Shown here in pieces: positions 9,901-19,668 of a DNA stretch of 64,000 nucleotides. Under the pieces are notes generated by a model. The model did not search any database and was not told the DNA's origin. It saw only the letters and a program-made list of their open reading frames with translations. Location of the stretch: contig NZ_JALEKL010000006.1 in NCBI RefSeq assembly GCF_022768985.1, positions 1-64,000 of the forward strand. The letters run 5' to 3'. Numbering within the stretch: the first letter of the stretch is position 1; every line of letters starts with the position of its first letter. The position numbers and the translations under genes are program-made. This DNA comes from Methanosphaera sp. Lineage in GTDB: Archaea; Methanobacteriota; Methanobacteria; Methanobacteriales; Methanobacteriaceae.

Positions 9901-10357
9901 ATTTGTAATCTAGAATATCAAAATTCATAAAAAAAATTAATAAATACAAAAAATTCAATCCAAAATATATATAATTTAAATAAGTAACGCATTATACCCT
10001 TTTTTGTGGTGGATAGTTTTATTCTTTTAGTTGGAAAGGTAAAAAAATAATAAAAATAATATGATTGGTAATTAATTCTTAAAAATAATCCACCACTACT
10101 AATTTCTTTTTTTTATAATAGATTAGTTTCTCTTAGAAAAAATATTAATTGTAGATATTTCCTTTTTTTTAATATTGAATCTATTTTTTCTATATTTGAT
10201 AATTTTTTCTTTATATTAATATTATACTTTTTCTAAGATACAATATAACCCATAATATTTAACTAGATCATTGATTAAATTAGTAGTTTTACATATAACT
10301 TATTAAATAATAAAAGATTATTTTAAAAAAAAGTAAGGAGGTTAATAATTTAGTGTT
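9901..10357. other. Spacer between convergent phoU and fumarate hydratase genes
   Basis: No gene is seen. A plus-strand TACCC plus T6 tract at about 9995-10004 and a CCACCACTACTAATTTC plus T8 tract at about 10090-10115 look like terminators of the pst operon. A 9-bp inverted repeat (GTGGTGGAT at 10006-10014, ATCCACCAC at 10088-10096) spans 73 bases. The right end has an A-run and AAGGAGG near 10331-10340, which read on the minus strand is a C-rich tract plus T-run ending the fumarate hydratase transcript. Confidence 0.5.
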
Positions 10358-11200
10358 TTATTCATCTTTAAGTATTGCTGTTGCACGTCTTGCAGCCCAA
10401 CATTGAACACAAATTCCAACAGGAAGACCTGCTGTATGTGTGTCTGCAAGTTCAATATTAACACCAAGAGTAGTTGTTTTACCACCAAGTCCCATAGGAC
10501 CAATACCTGTAGCATTTGCAATATCTAGAAGTTCATCTTCAAGTGTTGCAAGACGTTCATCAGGATTTATCTCATCAATAGGTTTAAGTAATGCTTTTTT
10601 TGCAAGTTTCATAGCCATATCTGATGATCCACCAATACCTACACCAATAACTGTAGGTGGACAAGGTTTACCACCTGCTGCAACTATTGTATCTTTAAAG
10701 AATTCCTTAATTCCTTCTACTCCATCACCAGGAAGTAACATTGCAAGTTTATTGTTGTTTTCTGAACCAAATCCTTTAGGGAATATTGTAATTTCAAGTT
10801 CTGGTTTATCTGATAATTCAACATTTATCTGTGGAATATCTTTACCAATATTTATACCACTGTTTTTACGTGTAAATGGATCTACAACATTTGGTCTTAG
10901 TGGTGTTTCTGCTGTTGCCTTTTTTACACCATCAATAATTGCCTGTTGTAAGTTTTCAACTTCTACATTTCCAAGTTTTATGAAAACTATTGGAAGTCCT
11001 GTATCTTGACACATAGGAATTGAATTTTCCTCAGCAATATCTATATTTTTTAGTACAGATTCAATATTTAATTTTGCTATTTCATCTTCTTCAATTTCAT
11101 ATGCATTTTGAAGTGCATTTTTAATGTCATCTGGTAGAATTAATGCAGCTTGTTTGTATAATTCATATACTGTGTTTGTAATAACTTCTTGTTTTATCAT
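10358..11200 (-). CDS. Fumarate hydratase class I, alpha subunit
   Basis: A 280-residue protein matching the N-terminal (alpha) half of iron-sulfur fumarate hydratase. MCQDTGLPI (Cys64), GGKPCPPT (Cys180) and GICVQCW (Cys264/267) supply the probable [4Fe-4S] ligands. The enzyme interconverts fumarate and malate; in methanogens it belongs to the incomplete reductive TCA pathway. The beta subunit is not in this window. A strong GGAGG ribosome site precedes the ATG. It lies downstream of porCDAB on the same strand but is separated by about 200 bases with an A-rich (T-tract on the coding strand) terminator region. The enzyme could also be the related tartrate dehydratase. Confidence 0.88.
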   Translation of the reverse strand: MIKQEVITNTVYELYKQAALILPDDIKNALQNAYEIEEDEIAKLNIESVLKNIDIAEENSIPMCQDTGLPIVFIKLGNVEVENLQQAIIDGVKKATAETPLRPNVVDPFTRKNSGINIGKDIPQINVELSDKPELEITIFPKGFGSENNNKLAMLLPGDGVEGIKEFFKDTIVAAGGKPCPPTVIGVGIGGSSDMAMKLAKKALLKPIDEINPDERLATLEDELLDIANATGIGPMGLGGKTTTLGVNIELADTHTAGLPVGICVQCWAARRATAILKDE

Positions 11201-11405
11201 CTAAAATTAATACCTCCGAAAAAGTAGATTAAGTATTATTATAATAATTATTTTTTTATACTATTATGTATCTTTATAATTTAAAACTAAAATAATTTAT
11301 ATAAAAAAAAATATTCTAAAAAAAAGTAAATTCATATTAAAAAAAAGAAAAAAAAGTAAAAGAGAAGAAAGAGAATGTAGAGAAAAAAATATTATCTATA
11401 TTTCC

Positions 11406-12323
11406 TTAACAACCACAATGGCAGTCACATTCATCTTCTTCATCATCAAGTAAACCTAGTTCACGACTTTGTTCATCAACAAATTGTTGAATGAAAGCAA
11501 TTTCTGCGTCACCTAAGTGTTTGAAACGTTTTTGTACTTTTAAGTATTCTTCTACTGGTTTTTTATCTTTAGGTTTTACAGTGATGTTAAGCATTCCATG
11601 ATCAATTTCATATAAGATCCATGAATGTGTATCTACTGCAAGTTTTCCTAATTTAATTGTTTTTTCAGGAGCATAACCCCATCCTGTTGCACATGGTTGT
11701 AATACGTGTATGTATGCAGGACCTTTGATTTCTGATGCTTTTTTAACTTTAGCCATTAAATCTTGTGGGTGTGATACACATGCTGTTGCAACGTATGGAA
11801 TTCCGTGTGCTGCCATGATCATTGCCATGTTCTTTTTAGGTTTATCTTCACCGAAGCTCTGTTTACCTGCAGGTGTTGTTGTTGTAGATGCACCAAATGG
11901 TGTTGAACTACTTCTTTGAATACCTGTGTTCATGTATGCTTCGTTATCATAACATATGTATATGATATTTTGTTGTCTTTCCATAGCACCTGATAATGAT
12001 TGCATACCAATATCAGTTGTACCACCGTCTCCACCGAAAACTACAACTGTTGTATCTTCTTTTCCTTGAGCTTTTAATGCTTCTTCTACTCCACTTGCTA
12101 CAGCAGGAGCATTTTCAAATGCTACGTGTATCCATGGAATTTCCCAGGAAGTTTCAGGATAAGGTGATGTAATTACTTCAAGACATCCTGTAGCTGATAC
12201 TGCTACTGTGTTTTTTCCTAATGCTTTAAGAGCAAGTCTTGCTGCTATTGTTGCTCCACATCCAGCACATGCTCTGTGTCCTGATGCTAAATATTCTGTT
12301 TTATCTATATCATCAATCATCAT
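11406..12323 (-). CDS. porB: Pyruvate:ferredoxin oxidoreductase, beta subunit
   Basis: A 305-residue thiamine-diphosphate subunit. Cluster cysteines are visible in HRACAGCGA (about 17-25) and ATGCLEV; the ThDP-Mg motif is [10 protein letters not shown] (about 97-106) with [10 protein letters not shown]. Together with PorACD it interconverts pyruvate and acetyl-CoA plus CO2 using ferredoxin. The C-terminus carries an unusual acidic Cys/His tail ([13 protein letters not shown]) beyond the normal end. It is the last gene of porCDAB, starting six bases after porA. Confidence 0.95.
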   Translation of the reverse strand: MMIDDIDKTEYLASGHRACAGCGATIAARLALKALGKNTVAVSATGCLEVITSPYPETSWEIPWIHVAFENAPAVASGVEEALKAQGKEDTTVVVFGGDGGTTDIGMQSLSGAMERQQNIIYICYDNEAYMNTGIQRSSSTPFGASTTTTPAGKQSFGEDKPKKNMAMIMAAHGIPYVATACVSHPQDLMAKVKKASEIKGPAYIHVLQPCATGWGYAPEKTIKLGKLAVDTHSWILYEIDHGMLNITVKPKDKKPVEEYLKVQKRFKHLGDAEIAFIQQFVDEQSRELGLLDDEEDECDCHCGC

Positions 12324-12329
12324 ATCTAT

Positions 12330-13469
12330 CTACTCTTTTAAACCTATCCATTCTATATCTTTTGTTGGATTTTCTGTTTTTGTTATAATTTCTTCAATGT
12401 CTGAAGGTTTTATGTCACGTCCACCTAATCCAATAATATATCCGTATGTTTCATTGTCAACTGCAGCTTTTACATCTGTGTATAATGCTCCACCTGCTGA
12501 GAATGATATATCTTTATCAAGAACTGCAAGTCTTGCATCTCCAACTGCTGCTTTTAATGCTTCTTTTGGGAATGGTCTGTATGATCTTACACGTATAAGA
12601 CCTACTTTGTTTCCTTTTTCTCTTTGTTCATCAATTACATCTTTAATTGTTCCACAAATTGAACCCATTGCAAGGAGAATTATTTCTGCATCGTCTGATT
12701 TATATTCTTCAATAAGACCATATGTTCTTCCGAATTTTTCTCCGTATTCTGCACCTACTTCTGTAATTACTTCTTTTGCATTTTCCATTGCTTCTTCAAC
12801 TGCATATCTTAATTCAAGATAGTAGTCAGAATCTGCAAGTGTACCCTGTGACATTGGATTTTCAGGGTCAAGTGAAAAGTGTGTAATTTCATATTTTGGT
12901 AGGAATGAATCTACTTCTTCTTGTGATAATACTTCTACAGGATCTACTGTGTGTGTAAGGATAAATCCATCAATACATACCATTACAGGTAATGATACTT
13001 TTGTATTTTCTGCAATTTTATATGCTTGTAGGATTGTATCGAATGCTTCTTGTCCTGTTTCTGCATAAAGTTGGATCCATCCTGAATCTCTTTCTGAGAT
13101 TGAATCTTGTTGATCGTTCCAGATGTTAATTGGTGATGATAATGCACGGTTTGCATCTGCCATTACAATAGGTACTCTCATACCTGCTGCTGCAAATACT
13201 GGTTCATGCATGTATGCAAGACCTTGACTTGATGTTGCTGTAAATACACGTACACCTGTTGCTGCTGCTCCTATTGCTGCACTCATTGCACTGTGTTCTG
13301 ATTCTACTCTTATGTAGTTTGCATCTAATTCTCCATCTGCAACATAATCTGCTAATTTTTCAGATATTTTAGTTTGTGGTGTAATTGGATATACTGGGAT
13401 AACACTAGGTTGTGCTTTTTTTACTGCTTCTGATACTGCTTCTGCAGATGATATAACTTTTACTACCAT
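12330..13469 (-). CDS. porA: Pyruvate:ferredoxin oxidoreductase, alpha subunit
   Basis: A 379-residue subunit of typical length. The N-terminus has the [16 protein letters not shown] motif (about 25-40) and the [21 protein letters not shown] region that helps bind substrate and ThDP at the alpha-beta interface. It directly follows porD (one base between stop and start) and precedes porB. In a methanogen this complex mainly makes pyruvate from acetyl-CoA for biosynthesis. Confidence 0.95.
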   Translation of the reverse strand: MVVKVISSAEAVSEAVKKAQPSVIPVYPITPQTKISEKLADYVADGELDANYIRVESEHSAMSAAIGAAATGVRVFTATSSQGLAYMHEPVFAAAGMRVPIVMADANRALSSPINIWNDQQDSISERDSGWIQLYAETGQEAFDTILQAYKIAENTKVSLPVMVCIDGFILTHTVDPVEVLSQEEVDSFLPKYEITHFSLDPENPMSQGTLADSDYYLELRYAVEEAMENAKEVITEVGAEYGEKFGRTYGLIEEYKSDDAEIILLAMGSICGTIKDVIDEQREKGNKVGLIRVRSYRPFPKEALKAAVGDARLAVLDKDISFSAGGALYTDVKAAVDNETYGYIIGLGGRDIKPSDIEEIITKTENPTKDIEWIGLKE

Positions 13470-13470
13470 T

Positions 13471-13713
13471 TTATTCCCTCACCATTTCAATTGCTTTTAC
13501 TGGACATTCTTCTGCACAAATTCCGCATCCTTTACAGTAGTCATAATCTGAGTCAAAGTTTGTATCTATACATCCATCTGGACAAAATAGGTAACAAATA
13601 CCACATGAAATACATTTATCTTTGTCTGCTACTGGTTTAAATGTTCTCCAACTTCCAGTTTTATTTTTTCTTGTGCTTCCTGGTTCTTTTACAGCTGCGC
13701 CTACTGATACCAT
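13471..13713 (-). CDS. porD: Pyruvate:ferredoxin oxidoreductase, delta (ferredoxin) subunit
   Basis: An 80-residue 2[4Fe-4S] ferredoxin subunit. Two motifs are visible: [15 protein letters not shown] (about 37-51) and [17 protein letters not shown] (about 60-76). It passes electrons from the ThDP site in PorAB to the external ferredoxin. It sits between porC and porA in the standard methanogen order C-D-A-B. Confidence 0.95.
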   Translation of the reverse strand: MVSVGAAVKEPGSTRKNKTGSWRTFKPVADKDKCISCGICYLFCPDGCIDTNFDSDYDYCKGCGICAEECPVKAIEMVRE

Positions 13714-13726
13714 TTTCTCTATCTCC

Positions 13727-14263
13727 TTATTCTATACATTTTTCATAGATGTATTCAACAGCTTTTACGTTTTTATCTGCTACTTTTCCTTTAAATGTAT
13801 CTTTTACGATTTTAACAAGTGAATCTATTGATACTACACCTGTTTTTGCAGATAAGAATCCTAACATTGTTGTATTTACAATGTCTCTTCCTAATATATC
13901 AAGTGCTATTCCTGTTGCATCTACTGTGTGTACGTCTACATCAGTTATGGAATCAATTGCATCTCTTTTTGTGTTTACTAATACTGCACCATTGTCTTTT
14001 TGAATTCCTGATGTTAAGTTTACTACATTTGCTAATGTTTCATCAAGTACTACAACATATTGTGGGTTGTAGATTTGATATCGTCTTCTGATAGGTTCAT
14101 CACTAATTCTTGCAAATGCTGTTACTGGTGCACCTCTTCTTTCTACTCCGAATGATGGGAATGCTTGAGTGTATTTACCTTCCTCAAAAACTGCTTTTGC
14201 TAATATTTCAGCAGCTGTAACGGATCCTTGACCCCCACGCCCATGAAATCTTATTTCAATCAT
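13727..14263 (-). CDS. porC: Pyruvate:ferredoxin oxidoreductase, gamma subunit
   Basis: A 178-residue gamma subunit. The N-terminus has the family signature [17 protein letters not shown] (about 5-21) and [17 protein letters not shown]. It is the first gene of porCDAB, with AGGAAAAAAG before its ATG. A TTTTTATATATAAG element on the minus strand near 14329-14343 is the probable TATA box. The porE and porF genes that follow porB in some relatives are not seen here. Confidence 0.95.
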   Translation of the reverse strand: MIEIRFHGRGGQGSVTAAEILAKAVFEEGKYTQAFPSFGVERRGAPVTAFARISDEPIRRRYQIYNPQYVVVLDETLANVVNLTSGIQKDNGAVLVNTKRDAIDSITDVDVHTVDATGIALDILGRDIVNTTMLGFLSAKTGVVSIDSLVKIVKDTFKGKVADKNVKAVEYIYEKCIE

Positions 14264-14577
14264 TAACTTTTTTCCTCCAAAAACTCATCTTTTTATATTA
14301 TTATAATAAGTATAATAATTTATACCATCTTATATATAAAAAGTCTCTTTTGATGTAATAATTTTTTAATACATACTAATAATTAATAATGTTAAATCAT
14401 TACCTTTTTAATTAATAATGTTAAATCATTATGTTTTATATTATACTTTCTATGTTATATTATATTTATATTAGTAGTATAATTTTTAATTTAGAAAATT
14501 TAAATAAAATATTAATAAGTAAAAATTGAATTTCTAATGCTGTGAAAAATAAAATACTAAAAAAGGTGGAATATCAT
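14264..14577. other. Divergent promoter region of porCDAB and the DHPS-like gene
   Basis: Besides the 23-bp repeat, a minus-strand TATA-like TTTTTATATATAAG sits near 14329-14343 for porC, and several plus-strand TATA-like stretches lie at about 14436-14477 for the DHPS-like gene. No additional gene is visible. Confidence 0.5.
14380..14431. repeat. 23-bp direct repeat with palindromic core between por and the DHPS-like gene
   Basis: Two identical 23-bp copies at 14380-14402 and 14409-14431, six bases apart. Each contains AATGTTAAATCATT, an AATG-N6-CATT inverted repeat. The pair lies in the 314-bp divergent spacer between porC and the DHPS-like gene, upstream of likely TATA elements on both sides. 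A regulator binding site is a natural reading; the 29-bp period is close to three helical turns. Confidence 0.6.
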
Positions 14578-16170
14578 ATGAAAATACTTATAATAACAGG
14601 ACAACTTGCAACACCAATTATTAAAGAAAATCTAAAAAACTATGAAAAACATGACATATACATTAAAACTCTACCAATGCAAATTGCAGCATTTATAACA
14701 GTCAAACAAATAAAATACTACCTAGATAATGAAAAAATACTTCATTCAATTAATGGATGTGAAGATATTATATATACAGATGTTGACATGATCATAACAC
14801 CAGGACTTATACAAGAAGATGTAGCATTACTTAATGAATTAATATCAATTGAAACATATAAAGGTCCAACAAATGCAGCAGACATAGAATTTACACTCGA
14901 CATAATAGGTGATGTTGAACTTTCAACAAAAAAACCTGCAAATATACTCATACGACAAAGACAATATGAAAGATCAATGCAACTAATAGAAGATGCAAAT
15001 AATATTGAAAAACACATAGAACTTCTTAAATCTAGTGCAAATACAATGATAGGAAATATTCCAACAGGACTTGATTTTCCAATGCGTATACTTGGTGAAA
15101 TTGCAAATGCACCAACACTAAGTGATAATGAACTACTAGATCGTGTTGCATACTACATAGATAGTGGTGCTGACATGATAGATGTAGGATTACATGCAGG
15201 TGGAAACGATCCTGAAATGGCATATCATCTAGTTAAGACAATTAAGGATAACTTCAATGATGATGTTACAGTAAGTATTGATACACTAAATCCATCTGAG
15301 ATAAAAAGAGCACTTGATGCTGAAGCAGACCTAGTACTTAGTCTTGATCATGGAAATTATATGAAGATAAAAGATGAAATAAAAGCACATAATGTGAAGG
15401 CTGTGATACTTCCAACAAATTATTCAAAAAATATCATACCAAAAACACCAAAAGAGAAAATTGACTCATTAAATAAACTTGACATGTTATGTAGTGATAT
15501 TACAACGATTGCAGATCCCCTACTTGATCCTATAAATAGTCCATCACTTAGTGAATCAATAGTTACATGCTATGAATACAGACGACAAAACCCAGAGAAA
15601 TTACTATTTTTTGGTGTTGGAAATGTAACAGAACTACTTGACTGTGATAGTAATGGTGCAAATGCAGTACTTGGTGGTATTGCAATGGAACTTGGTGTGT
15701 CAATTCTTTTTACACCAGAGGCAAGTCTTAAGACAAAATCAAGTATATGTGAACTTAAAGTAGCATCAAATATGATGTATGTTGCAAAAGAGAAAAACAC
15801 CATACCAAAAGATGTTGGAATTAATCTCATAAAATATAAGGATTCATATAAAAAAGATGATCTTCAAATTGATACAACAGATATTCCAGAGATAAAAGCT
15901 GTAGCTGATGGTAAATTTATTCCAGACTATAAGGGAAGTTTTAAGATAATAGTTGAAGATAACCTCATAAAAGCAGTACTATTTAAAGATTATGAAAAGT
16001 CTGCTGTAATAACAGCTACAACAGCACAAGCAATATATGAAGAGATTCTAAGGCGTGACCTTATAAGTCGTATTGAACATGCAGCATACCTTGGAATGGA
16101 ACTTCAAAAGGCAGAATATGCACTTAAGCTTAAAAAACAATACATCCAGGATTTTCCATTATTTGACTGA
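14578..16170 (+). CDS. Dihydropteroate synthase-like protein (tetrahydromethanopterin-linked)
   Basis: About 530 residues. The central part resembles the pterin-binding TIM barrel of DHPS: PMRILGEIANAP, DRVAYYIDSGADMIDVGLHAGG (about 200-220) and TVSIDTLNPSEIKRALDAEADLVLS, split here as VSIDTLNPSEIKRAL. An extra N-terminal domain (MKILIITGQLATPII) and a C-terminal extension set it apart from bacterial DHPS and match the archaeal DHPS-related family thought to act in methanopterin synthesis. I chose the ATG at 14578 because GGTGGA lies seven bases upstream; a GTG at 14542 is also open. Confidence 0.85.
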   Translation: MKILIITGQLATPIIKENLKNYEKHDIYIKTLPMQIAAFITVKQIKYYLDNEKILHSINGCEDIIYTDVDMIITPGLIQEDVALLNELISIETYKGPTNAADIEFTLDIIGDVELSTKKPANILIRQRQYERSMQLIEDANNIEKHIELLKSSANTMIGNIPTGLDFPMRILGEIANAPTLSDNELLDRVAYYIDSGADMIDVGLHAGGNDPEMAYHLVKTIKDNFNDDVTVSIDTLNPSEIKRALDAEADLVLSLDHGNYMKIKDEIKAHNVKAVILPTNYSKNIIPKTPKEKIDSLNKLDMLCSDITTIADPLLDPINSPSLSESIVTCYEYRRQNPEKLLFFGVGNVTELLDCDSNGANAVLGGIAMELGVSILFTPEASLKTKSSICELKVASNMMYVAKEKNTIPKDVGINLIKYKDSYKKDDLQIDTTDIPEIKAVADGKFIPDYKGSFKIIVEDNLIKAVLFKDYEKSAVITATTAQAIYEEILRRDLISRIEHAAYLGMELQKAEYALKLKKQYIQDFPLFD

Positions 16171-16304
16171 TATTTATAAAAATTGAAATATAACAAATTA
16201 TAGAAATATAAAACAGTATATAATAGTTTTAGAATAATTAACTTAAAACTTCTAAAAGAAAAATGTTTTTTTTAAATTTAACATAAAAAGGGGAAATAAA
16301 TAAA

Positions 16305-17270
16305 TTGACAGAAATTGTTTGCACACAATGTGGAAGTAAACATGTTGTAATTAATAGAAAATACAATGGACAGAAACTTTGCAGTAGTTGTTTTAGAAAA
16401 TCAATAGAAAAACAAGTTCTAAAAACAGTGAAAAAAGAAAAACTAGTAACAAAAAATGATAAAGTACTAGTTGCCCTATCTGGTGGAAAAGATAGTGTTG
16501 CACTCCTTAAGATACTTAATATTCTAAAGGAGAAAAATATCATAGAACTTGAAGCATTAACTATAGATGAAGGTATTGCAGGATACAGACAAGAAGGTGT
16601 ACGTATTGCAAAAGAAACCACTGCTAAACTTGGAATAAAACATCACATTGTATCATTTGAAGATAAATATAACTTTACAATTGATAAGATTATGGAGTTA
16701 CAAAAAAAGAGTGATAACCCACAACATGCATGTACTTATTGTGGAGTTTTCAGACGTCAAATATTTAACCAGATAGCACGTGATATTGGAGCAACAAAAC
16801 TTGCAACAGGACATAATCTTGATGATGAAGTACAAAGTATTGTTATGAACTACCTTGAAGGTAACATAAATAACATGGTACGTATAGGATATAAAACAGA
16901 ATCATCAGATGAAAGATTTACACAGAAAATTAAGCCACTACGTAAGATTCCTGAAAAAGAAATAGGACTCTATGTACTTGAAAGTGGATTTGAAGTGCAC
17001 TTTGATGGATGTCCATATGCACATGAATCATTCAGAATGGAGATAGGTGACTTTATTCGTGAAGCAACACTTAAACATCCAACAATAATGTATTCAACAC
17101 TTAATGGATTTGAGAAAATAAAACCTGCAATTAAAAAAGAATATCTACAACAACAAAAAGGCAGTGCAAATAAAACATGTAAAAAATGTGGAGAACCATC
17201 ATCAGCAGATATTTGTAAATCATGCAAATTCCTAGATGAAATATATGAACAACTCGGAGATGAACAATAA
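16305..17270 (+). CDS. TtuA/Ncs6-type tRNA 2-thiolation enzyme
   Basis: A 321-residue adenylating sulfur transferase. An N-terminal zinc ribbon (CTQCGSKH with CSSCF), the PP-loop SGGKDS (about 59-64), an Fe-S site (CTYC about 146-149, plus GCPYAHE) and a C-terminal zinc site (CKKC with CKSC) are all visible. The family puts sulfur on U54 or U34 of tRNA. It starts with TTG, supported by AAGGGGA ten bases upstream. A ThiS-like carrier gene begins one base after its stop codon. Confidence 0.9.
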   Translation: MTEIVCTQCGSKHVVINRKYNGQKLCSSCFRKSIEKQVLKTVKKEKLVTKNDKVLVALSGGKDSVALLKILNILKEKNIIELEALTIDEGIAGYRQEGVRIAKETTAKLGIKHHIVSFEDKYNFTIDKIMELQKKSDNPQHACTYCGVFRRQIFNQIARDIGATKLATGHNLDDEVQSIVMNYLEGNINNMVRIGYKTESSDERFTQKIKPLRKIPEKEIGLYVLESGFEVHFDGCPYAHESFRMEIGDFIREATLKHPTIMYSTLNGFEKIKPAIKKEYLQQQKGSANKTCKKCGEPSSADICKSCKFLDEIYEQLGDEQ

Positions 17271-17271
17271 A

Positions 17272-17472
17272 ATGCAGATAAAACTAGTAAATAAAAAAGA
17301 TGTAAAACAATTAGAAGTAGATGAAAATACACAAGTTAAAGATGTACTAAAATCTGAGGAAATTCCTATAGAAACAGTTGTAGTAAAAGTAAATGGACAA
17401 ACTGTTACAGAAGATGAAGTATTATCAGATAATGATGAAATGGAAATAATAAAAGTAATATATGGAGGATAA
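17272..17472 (+). CDS. ThiS/MoaD-like ubiquitin-fold sulfur carrier
   Basis: A 66-residue beta-grasp protein ending in Gly-Gly (KVIYGG), the mark of sulfur carriers activated as C-terminal thiocarboxylates. The pattern matches ThiS/TtuB: a short chain with VVVKVNGQTVTEDEVLSDND in the middle. Its ATG lies one base after the stop of the TtuA-like gene, so the two are co-translated. The likely job is sulfur donor for tRNA thiolation; a role as a small protein modifier is also possible. The start at 17272 is preferred over an upstream in-frame ATG inside the thiolase gene. Confidence 0.85.
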   Translation: MQIKLVNKKDVKQLEVDENTQVKDVLKSEEIPIETVVVKVNGQTVTEDEVLSDNDEMEIIKVIYGG

Positions 17473-17503
17473 ATATTTTCTCTCCATAAGAACCCTTTTT
17501 TTA
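17461..17503 (+). terminator. Hairpin plus CCC/T-tract terminator
   Basis: TATGGAG (17461-17467) can pair with CTCCATA (17482-17488), followed by AACCC and seven T residues. It overlaps the last codons of the sulfur-carrier gene and marks the likely transcript end. It is one of the few terminators here with a visible stem. Confidence 0.5.
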
Positions 17504-17558
17504 TAGAATGACCTTCTCTTATTTTTTAGAATTTATTTTATACCTATTTTTTTTATTA

Positions 17559-18722
17559 TTATATTAATTTTTTAAGATCTGATATAAAATCATTAATATG
17601 TTCTTCTTTTACATGTGGCATTAAAACTATACGTAGTGCATGTGGATATTCAGATACTGAAATATTCCATCCCATATCCTCAAGCTGTTTTTGTAATATG
17701 TCAACATCAAGGTGTTCTACATAAAATGATATTAAGTTAAGTTCTGGTTTTCGTACAATGACACCTTCAATTGAATCTAGTTTTTCATATGTGTATTTTG
17801 TAAGTTCCATTGCATTATCTACAATTTCTTTATATCCACTAAATCCATAATACTTAAGAAGACTCCATATTGCAGCTGTTGATGCACCACTACGTGTACC
17901 AACAATTGTTGTCTGTTCATCTTTTGTAAGATATGGAGTTTTAACAGCAAGCTTTTTAAGGTGTTCTTTATTTCTAAATATTATTCCACCAGAAGGTATT
18001 GGTGCAAGACCCATCTTGTGTGGATCAATAGTAATTGATGATACACCACGACATTTAAAGTCAAATAATATTTCATCATCCCTATCATAATTTAGAAATG
18101 GAATAACAAAACCACCAAATGCTGCATCAACATGAAGATATACATTGTTTCTATATGCAATTTCAGATATTTCTTCTATATCATCTACATAACCTAACTC
18201 AGTAGTACCAGCAATTGCAACAATAGCCATGGTATTTTCTGTAATTAATTCTTCAAGCTTTGATGTATCAATTTTATAATCCTCATTTAATGGAACATAT
18301 ACAGGCTTAAGTGAAAGCATAGATATGATCTTTTTAAATGAAAAATGAGCAGACTTAGGCAGTATAATTTCAGGTTTAACACCTGGATGTTTCTCTTCAA
18401 ATATATATTTCGCAGCACACATTGCTGTAATATTTGCCTCAGTTCCACCAGTTACAATATGTCCACAAGCATCATTAAGGTGAAGAAGATTACCTATCAT
18501 ATTAATAACCTCACCTTCAAGTAAAGTAGTGCCTTTAAACAATCCAGGATCACCAAGATTAGATTCACTAAACATACGATAAGCACGCATACCAACACTA
18601 TCAGGCTCAGTACACATAGAACCTAAAATACGACCAGAGGAATAATCCATATCCAACTCCTTAAACTCCTCAAGATCTGAAAAAACATCATCAATACACT
18701 TTCCATTAAAATCCATAAACAA
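17559..18722 (-). CDS. mfnA: L-tyrosine/L-aspartate decarboxylase
   Basis: A 387-residue PLP decarboxylase matching archaeal MfnA: GRILGSMCTEP, NLGDPGLFKGT (about 55-65), HIVTGGTEANI, VDAAFGGF and the PLP lysine in TIDPHKMGLAPIPSGG (about 231-246). MfnA makes tyramine for methanofuran and, in some archaea, beta-alanine for coenzyme A. Start choice is between TTG at 18722, five bases after GGAGGG, and ATG at 18716, eleven bases after it. The gene is convergent with the sulfur-carrier gene. Confidence 0.92.
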   Translation of the reverse strand: MFMDFNGKCIDDVFSDLEEFKELDMDYSSGRILGSMCTEPDSVGMRAYRMFSESNLGDPGLFKGTTLLEGEVINMIGNLLHLNDACGHIVTGGTEANITAMCAAKYIFEEKHPGVKPEIILPKSAHFSFKKIISMLSLKPVYVPLNEDYKIDTSKLEELITENTMAIVAIAGTTELGYVDDIEEISEIAYRNNVYLHVDAAFGGFVIPFLNYDRDDEILFDFKCRGVSSITIDPHKMGLAPIPSGGIIFRNKEHLKKLAVKTPYLTKDEQTTIVGTRSGASTAAIWSLLKYYGFSGYKEIVDNAMELTKYTYEKLDSIEGVIVRKPELNLISFYVEHLDVDILQKQLEDMGWNISVSEYPHALRIVLMPHVKEEHINDFISDLKKLI

Positions 18723-18909
18723 ATCAACCCTCCAAAAATTACTACTAAAAAAAAATAAAAGTTTATTAATGAATCATAAAAAAATAGAAAAAAATCTACC
18801 ATTATAATAAAATATCTATAACTATTAATAAAAAAGCATTATTATAATTTCCATAAAAAAAAGAAAAAGATGGTGAAAAAATTATATATACTAATTATTC
18901 CAAATAAAA

Positions 18910-19620
18910 TCAATTAGAAGAATTACCTCCACCAGAAGAATTTCCACCACTTGAAGATCTACCAGATGATTTACCACTACTGCTAGAACTAGACTTTTTA
19001 CTACTACTAGTACTTTGTTTATTATTATCTTCTGAATTAGATGTTGATACTTGTTTTGTTACAACTTTTGTTTTTGTAACAGTATTTACTTGTGTTGTTG
19101 TTTCATTATCTGCTGTAGTATTATTTGAATCATCAACTACTAGTTGTTGTTTTAGTGGTGTGACATTTAATGATTTAAGAATATGTCCTATTACATTTTC
19201 ATTTGCTGTTTTAATAAGAACATTTTTTCCTGAATAATTTCCATAAAAACTATACACTTCAGAATTTGAACAATTATATGAAAATCCATCTTTTGATTTC
19301 ATACTTCCTGTTTGTATAGAATTTTTCTGTTGTATAAATGTATCATAATCAGATGCAGTAGTATTATCTGTTGTATTTTCATCACTACTTACTTGATTAT
19401 ATACCATTATTGTTAGATTATTTTTTGAATCCTCATAGATATGATAATTAGGTGATACTTCCTTAACTGTTACATTTTCATCAGGAACTTCACATACAAC
19501 ACCATCAATTGTAACATTTTTATATGATGTATGATCACCCATTGAAAATACCACAGCAACTGATGCAACAGCAATAACTGCAACAATAACTATCAAAGCT
19601 ACAATATTTTTCTCACGAAT
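18910..19620 (-). CDS. Secreted or anchored surface protein, paralogue 1
   Basis: About 236 residues. An N-terminal membrane helix (IVIVAVIAVASVAVVF) is followed by a conserved domain (KNVTIDGVVCEVPDENVTVKEV, split: NVTIDGVVCEVP; YHIYEDSKNNLTIMVYNQ; YGNYSGKNVLIKTANENVI) and a Ser/Gly/Lys-rich tail. Many N-x-S/T sites suggest glycosylation outside the cell. Closely related to the next gene. The reading frame aligned with its paralogue begins at an ATT codon (19618-19620), seven bases after GGAGG; the next normal start, TTG at 19596, would cut into the membrane helix. Function unknown. Confidence 0.75.
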   Translation of the reverse strand: MREKNIVALIVIVAVIAVASVAVVFSMGDHTSYKNVTIDGVVCEVPDENVTVKEVSPNYHIYEDSKNNLTIMVYNQVSSDENTTDNTTASDYDTFIQQKNSIQTGSMKSKDGFSYNCSNSEVYSFYGNYSGKNVLIKTANENVIGHILKSLNVTPLKQQLVVDDSNNTTADNETTTQVNTVTKTKVVTKQVSTSNSEDNNKQSTSSSKKSSSSSSGKSSGRSSSGGNSSGGGNSSN

Positions 19621-19668
19621 TTCTATTCCTCCTTAGATATTAAAAAAAGGTAAAAGGTGAAGAATTAT

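Noticed and set aside
12208-12822. Plus-strand frame of 204 codons across porA and porB
   Set aside because: Antisense shadow; both por genes are complete and strongly conserved in the other strand.
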